Source of the DNA: JALOOE01 sp964423545 | GTDB lineage: Bacteria; Chloroflexota; Anaerolineae; CG2-30-64-16 | DNA length: 16,157 nt | Direction of reading: 5' to 3' | Assembly (NCBI GenBank): GCA_964423545.1 | Contig: CAYRFV010000114.1 | Location: forward strand, 1-16,157 | Shown here: positions 14,822 to 16,157 of the stretch, one piece after another | Position numbering within the stretch: position 1 is the first letter of the stretch | How the letters are laid out: each line of letters starts with the position of its first letter | The notes under the pieces: model-generated | What the model was told of the DNA's origin: nothing | Seen by the model: the letters and a program-made list of their open reading frames with translations, nothing else | Databases searched by the model: none | Translations under genes and position numbers: made by a program

Positions 14822-16157
14822 TCAGCGTCCCATGGCAGGCGGTATGCGGTAAATCCGCACCTCGTAACCCCCATCGGTGAACGTCCTGACGAGCTCAAAT
14901 GCGCGAAAGAGCGCCTCATAGCGCGCAATGTCCTCCGCGAACTGGGTAGGGTCGGCGTAGAAGCGGTGAAACATCTGCTGGCTGACGATCAGGTAATCGA
15001 AGCCCTCGCTCGCGTACCACGCAGGCGATTCGCCGTTCACCCGGTAGAAGCTCCTGATGGCAAAGCGATCCGGGTCGATCCAGGGCGAGTACGACTCGAT
15101 AGCGACCTGCGCTCCCGGCGGCAGGTTGCCTTCAATCCACACGCGCGCGGTGTCGCGGCCATCGGGTGCGGTGAGGCGGAGCGCGTCGCTCACGGCGCCA
15201 GAGAGCGGGACCATCGTGACAACGACCACCAGCGCAATGGCCGCGCCGGCGACTGCGCGAGGTGGAGCACCCGGCGCCGGGACGATAAGGTTGACGACCC
15301 ACCCTGCGGCGAGCAACGCGATGAAGGGAGTGAGCGGCAGGACGGTGCGCTCGGAGTGGACGGCAAAAGCGCTGACAAAGAAGAGGTAGCCGAGGAGGGT
15401 GACGGAAATCAGGATAGCTCCTCTGGCGCGCAGATAGAGTCCCCAGGCCATTCCGGCCGCTGCTAACGCCACGATCGGCCCTTCAGTCTGCCAGAAGTGG
15501 TTCACATACCAGATCAATGAGGAGCCCGTATTGCCCGCATGTCCGGTGGCATAGTGGCGGACCTCACTGAAACCACTCTCCAGGAAGGCGGCGGAATCCA
15601 GGATAGCGAAGGGGGTCGTTGCCAGGAAGGTCACCCCCCCTAGCGCCAGCGCTGCATAGATCCGCCACTCTGTGATGCCCCGCCGGCCGGTGCGCAGAAA
15701 GTGCGCCACGATGATCGGTAGAACGAACGGTGCAGCGTTGTACTTTGTGCCGACCGATAAGCCCAACGCGATGCCGGCCAGGACGTAGTCTCGACTCCAA
15801 CCTCGTTCGAGGATGCGCCAGGACGCCCAGAGCGTCAACGTCGTGAAGAAGGTCAGCGGACCATCGGGGATCATGGTGCGGTCATGGGTGATCAGCGAGG
15901 GCGCGGTGGCGACCCAAAAGCCGGCCAGAATCCCCCCGAGCACATGCCCGGTGTAGCGTCGACCCAGATCGAAGCTGAGCGCCGTTGTTCCCAGACCGAG
16001 GACGAGAGAGAGGCTGCGGCCGATGAGAAAGAGCGCGGGCAAAGAGGCTTTGCCCGCGCCTCCGATCAGCACGATCGGCTCAGCCAGGTCGCTCAGGCTC
16101 TGGAATATGCCAAGAATCCGCCCAACACCGAAATATGCCAGGTAGGCCAGCGCGTTG
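14822..16157 (-). CDS. PMT-family (GT39-like) membrane glycosyltransferase, N-terminus cut by window edge
   Basis: The reading frame remains open to the right edge (NALAYLAYFGVGRI at the edge), so about 445 C-terminal residues are present and the N-terminal helix with its catalytic Asp-Glu loop is missing. A GTG at 16072 is internal. Visible are many hydrophobic helices, THDRTMIPDGPLTFFTTLTL (the D-G-P motif after the second loop common in this family), GLSVGTKYNAAPFVLP, and a short C-terminal soluble domain (about 120 residues) with VWIEGNLPPGAQVAIESYSP and FDYLIVSQQMFHRF. It is predicted to transfer sugars from a polyprenyl-phosphate donor outside the membrane; substrates are unknown. It is separated by 122 bp from the next glycosyltransferase gene, in the same orientation; that gap shows only the Shine-Dalgarno site of the downstream gene. 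Confidence 0.85.
   Translation of the reverse strand, partial: NALAYLAYFGVGRILGIFQSLSDLAEPIVLIGGAGKASLPALFLIGRSLSLVLGLGTTALSFDLGRRYTGHVLGGILAGFWVATAPSLITHDRTMIPDGPLTFFTTLTLWASWRILERGWSRDYVLAGIALGLSVGTKYNAAPFVLPIIVAHFLRTGRRGITEWRIYAALALGGVTFLATTPFAILDSAAFLESGFSEVRHYATGHAGNTGSSLIWYVNHFWQTEGPIVALAAAGMAWGLYLRARGAILISVTLLGYLFFVSAFAVHSERTVLPLTPFIALLAAGWVVNLIVPAPGAPPRAVAGAAIALVVVVTMVPLSGAVSDALRLTAPDGRDTARVWIEGNLPPGAQVAIESYSPWIDPDRFAIRSFYRVNGESPAWYASEGFDYLIVSQQMFHRFYADPTQFAEDIARYEALFRAFELVRTFTDGGYEVRIYRIPPAMGR

Overview
The window is GC-rich, densely coded bacterial DNA with 14 protein genes, two of them cut by the window edges. Gene style points to a Chloroflexota-type bacterium (Anaerolineae/Caldilineae-like). 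The clues are a secreted protein with long Thr/Pro linkers and an Ig-like domain of a kind common in that phylum, large multi-membrane PMT-type glycosyltransferases with extracytoplasmic beta domains, and frequent GTG starts. This assignment is inferred from style, not from a marker gene.

Left part (1-5682). The 5' end of ftsH reads leftward from a promoter at 667-696. About 60 bp away a divergent promoter with a perfect TTGACA box and a 17-bp spacer drives a rightward unit. Its leader holds a cobalamin (B12) riboswitch (about 803-938) followed by an intrinsic terminator (969-1000) just before the first gene. The genes behind it are two paralogous secreted, membrane-anchored proteins with a cysteine-rich, transcobalamin-beta-like (DUF4430-type) domain, then an ECF transporter T component, a TlpA/ResA-like membrane-anchored thioredoxin, and an Lgt-fold membrane protein that has lost the hallmark catalytic residues of lipoprotein diacylglyceryl transferase. 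The most coherent reading is a B12-repressed surface system for capturing and importing cobamide or a precursor. The S and ATPase subunits are not in the window, and the thioredoxin and Lgt-like proteins may be accessory or merely adjacent.

Right part (5689-16157), all leftward. In transcription order these are two PMT/GT39-like membrane glycosyltransferases (one partial), a cytoplasmic gamma-glutamyltransferase-family hydrolase, an RsmF-type rRNA m5C methyltransferase, YqeB and a YqeC-MocA fusion (maturation proteins of molybdenum hydroxylases), an HprK-related kinase and a PqqD-family protein. From rsmF onward the genes overlap or nearly abut, so rsmF-yqeB-yqeC/mocA-hprK-pqqD looks like one operon. 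It ends 6 bp from the stop codon of the convergent Lgt-like gene.

No tRNA, rRNA, CRISPR array, insertion sequence or integrase was seen. The most notable points are the riboswitch-controlled surface-protein/ECF unit, the degenerate Lgt homologue beside the thioredoxin, and the kinase-PqqD pair coupled to the molybdenum-hydroxylase maturation genes.
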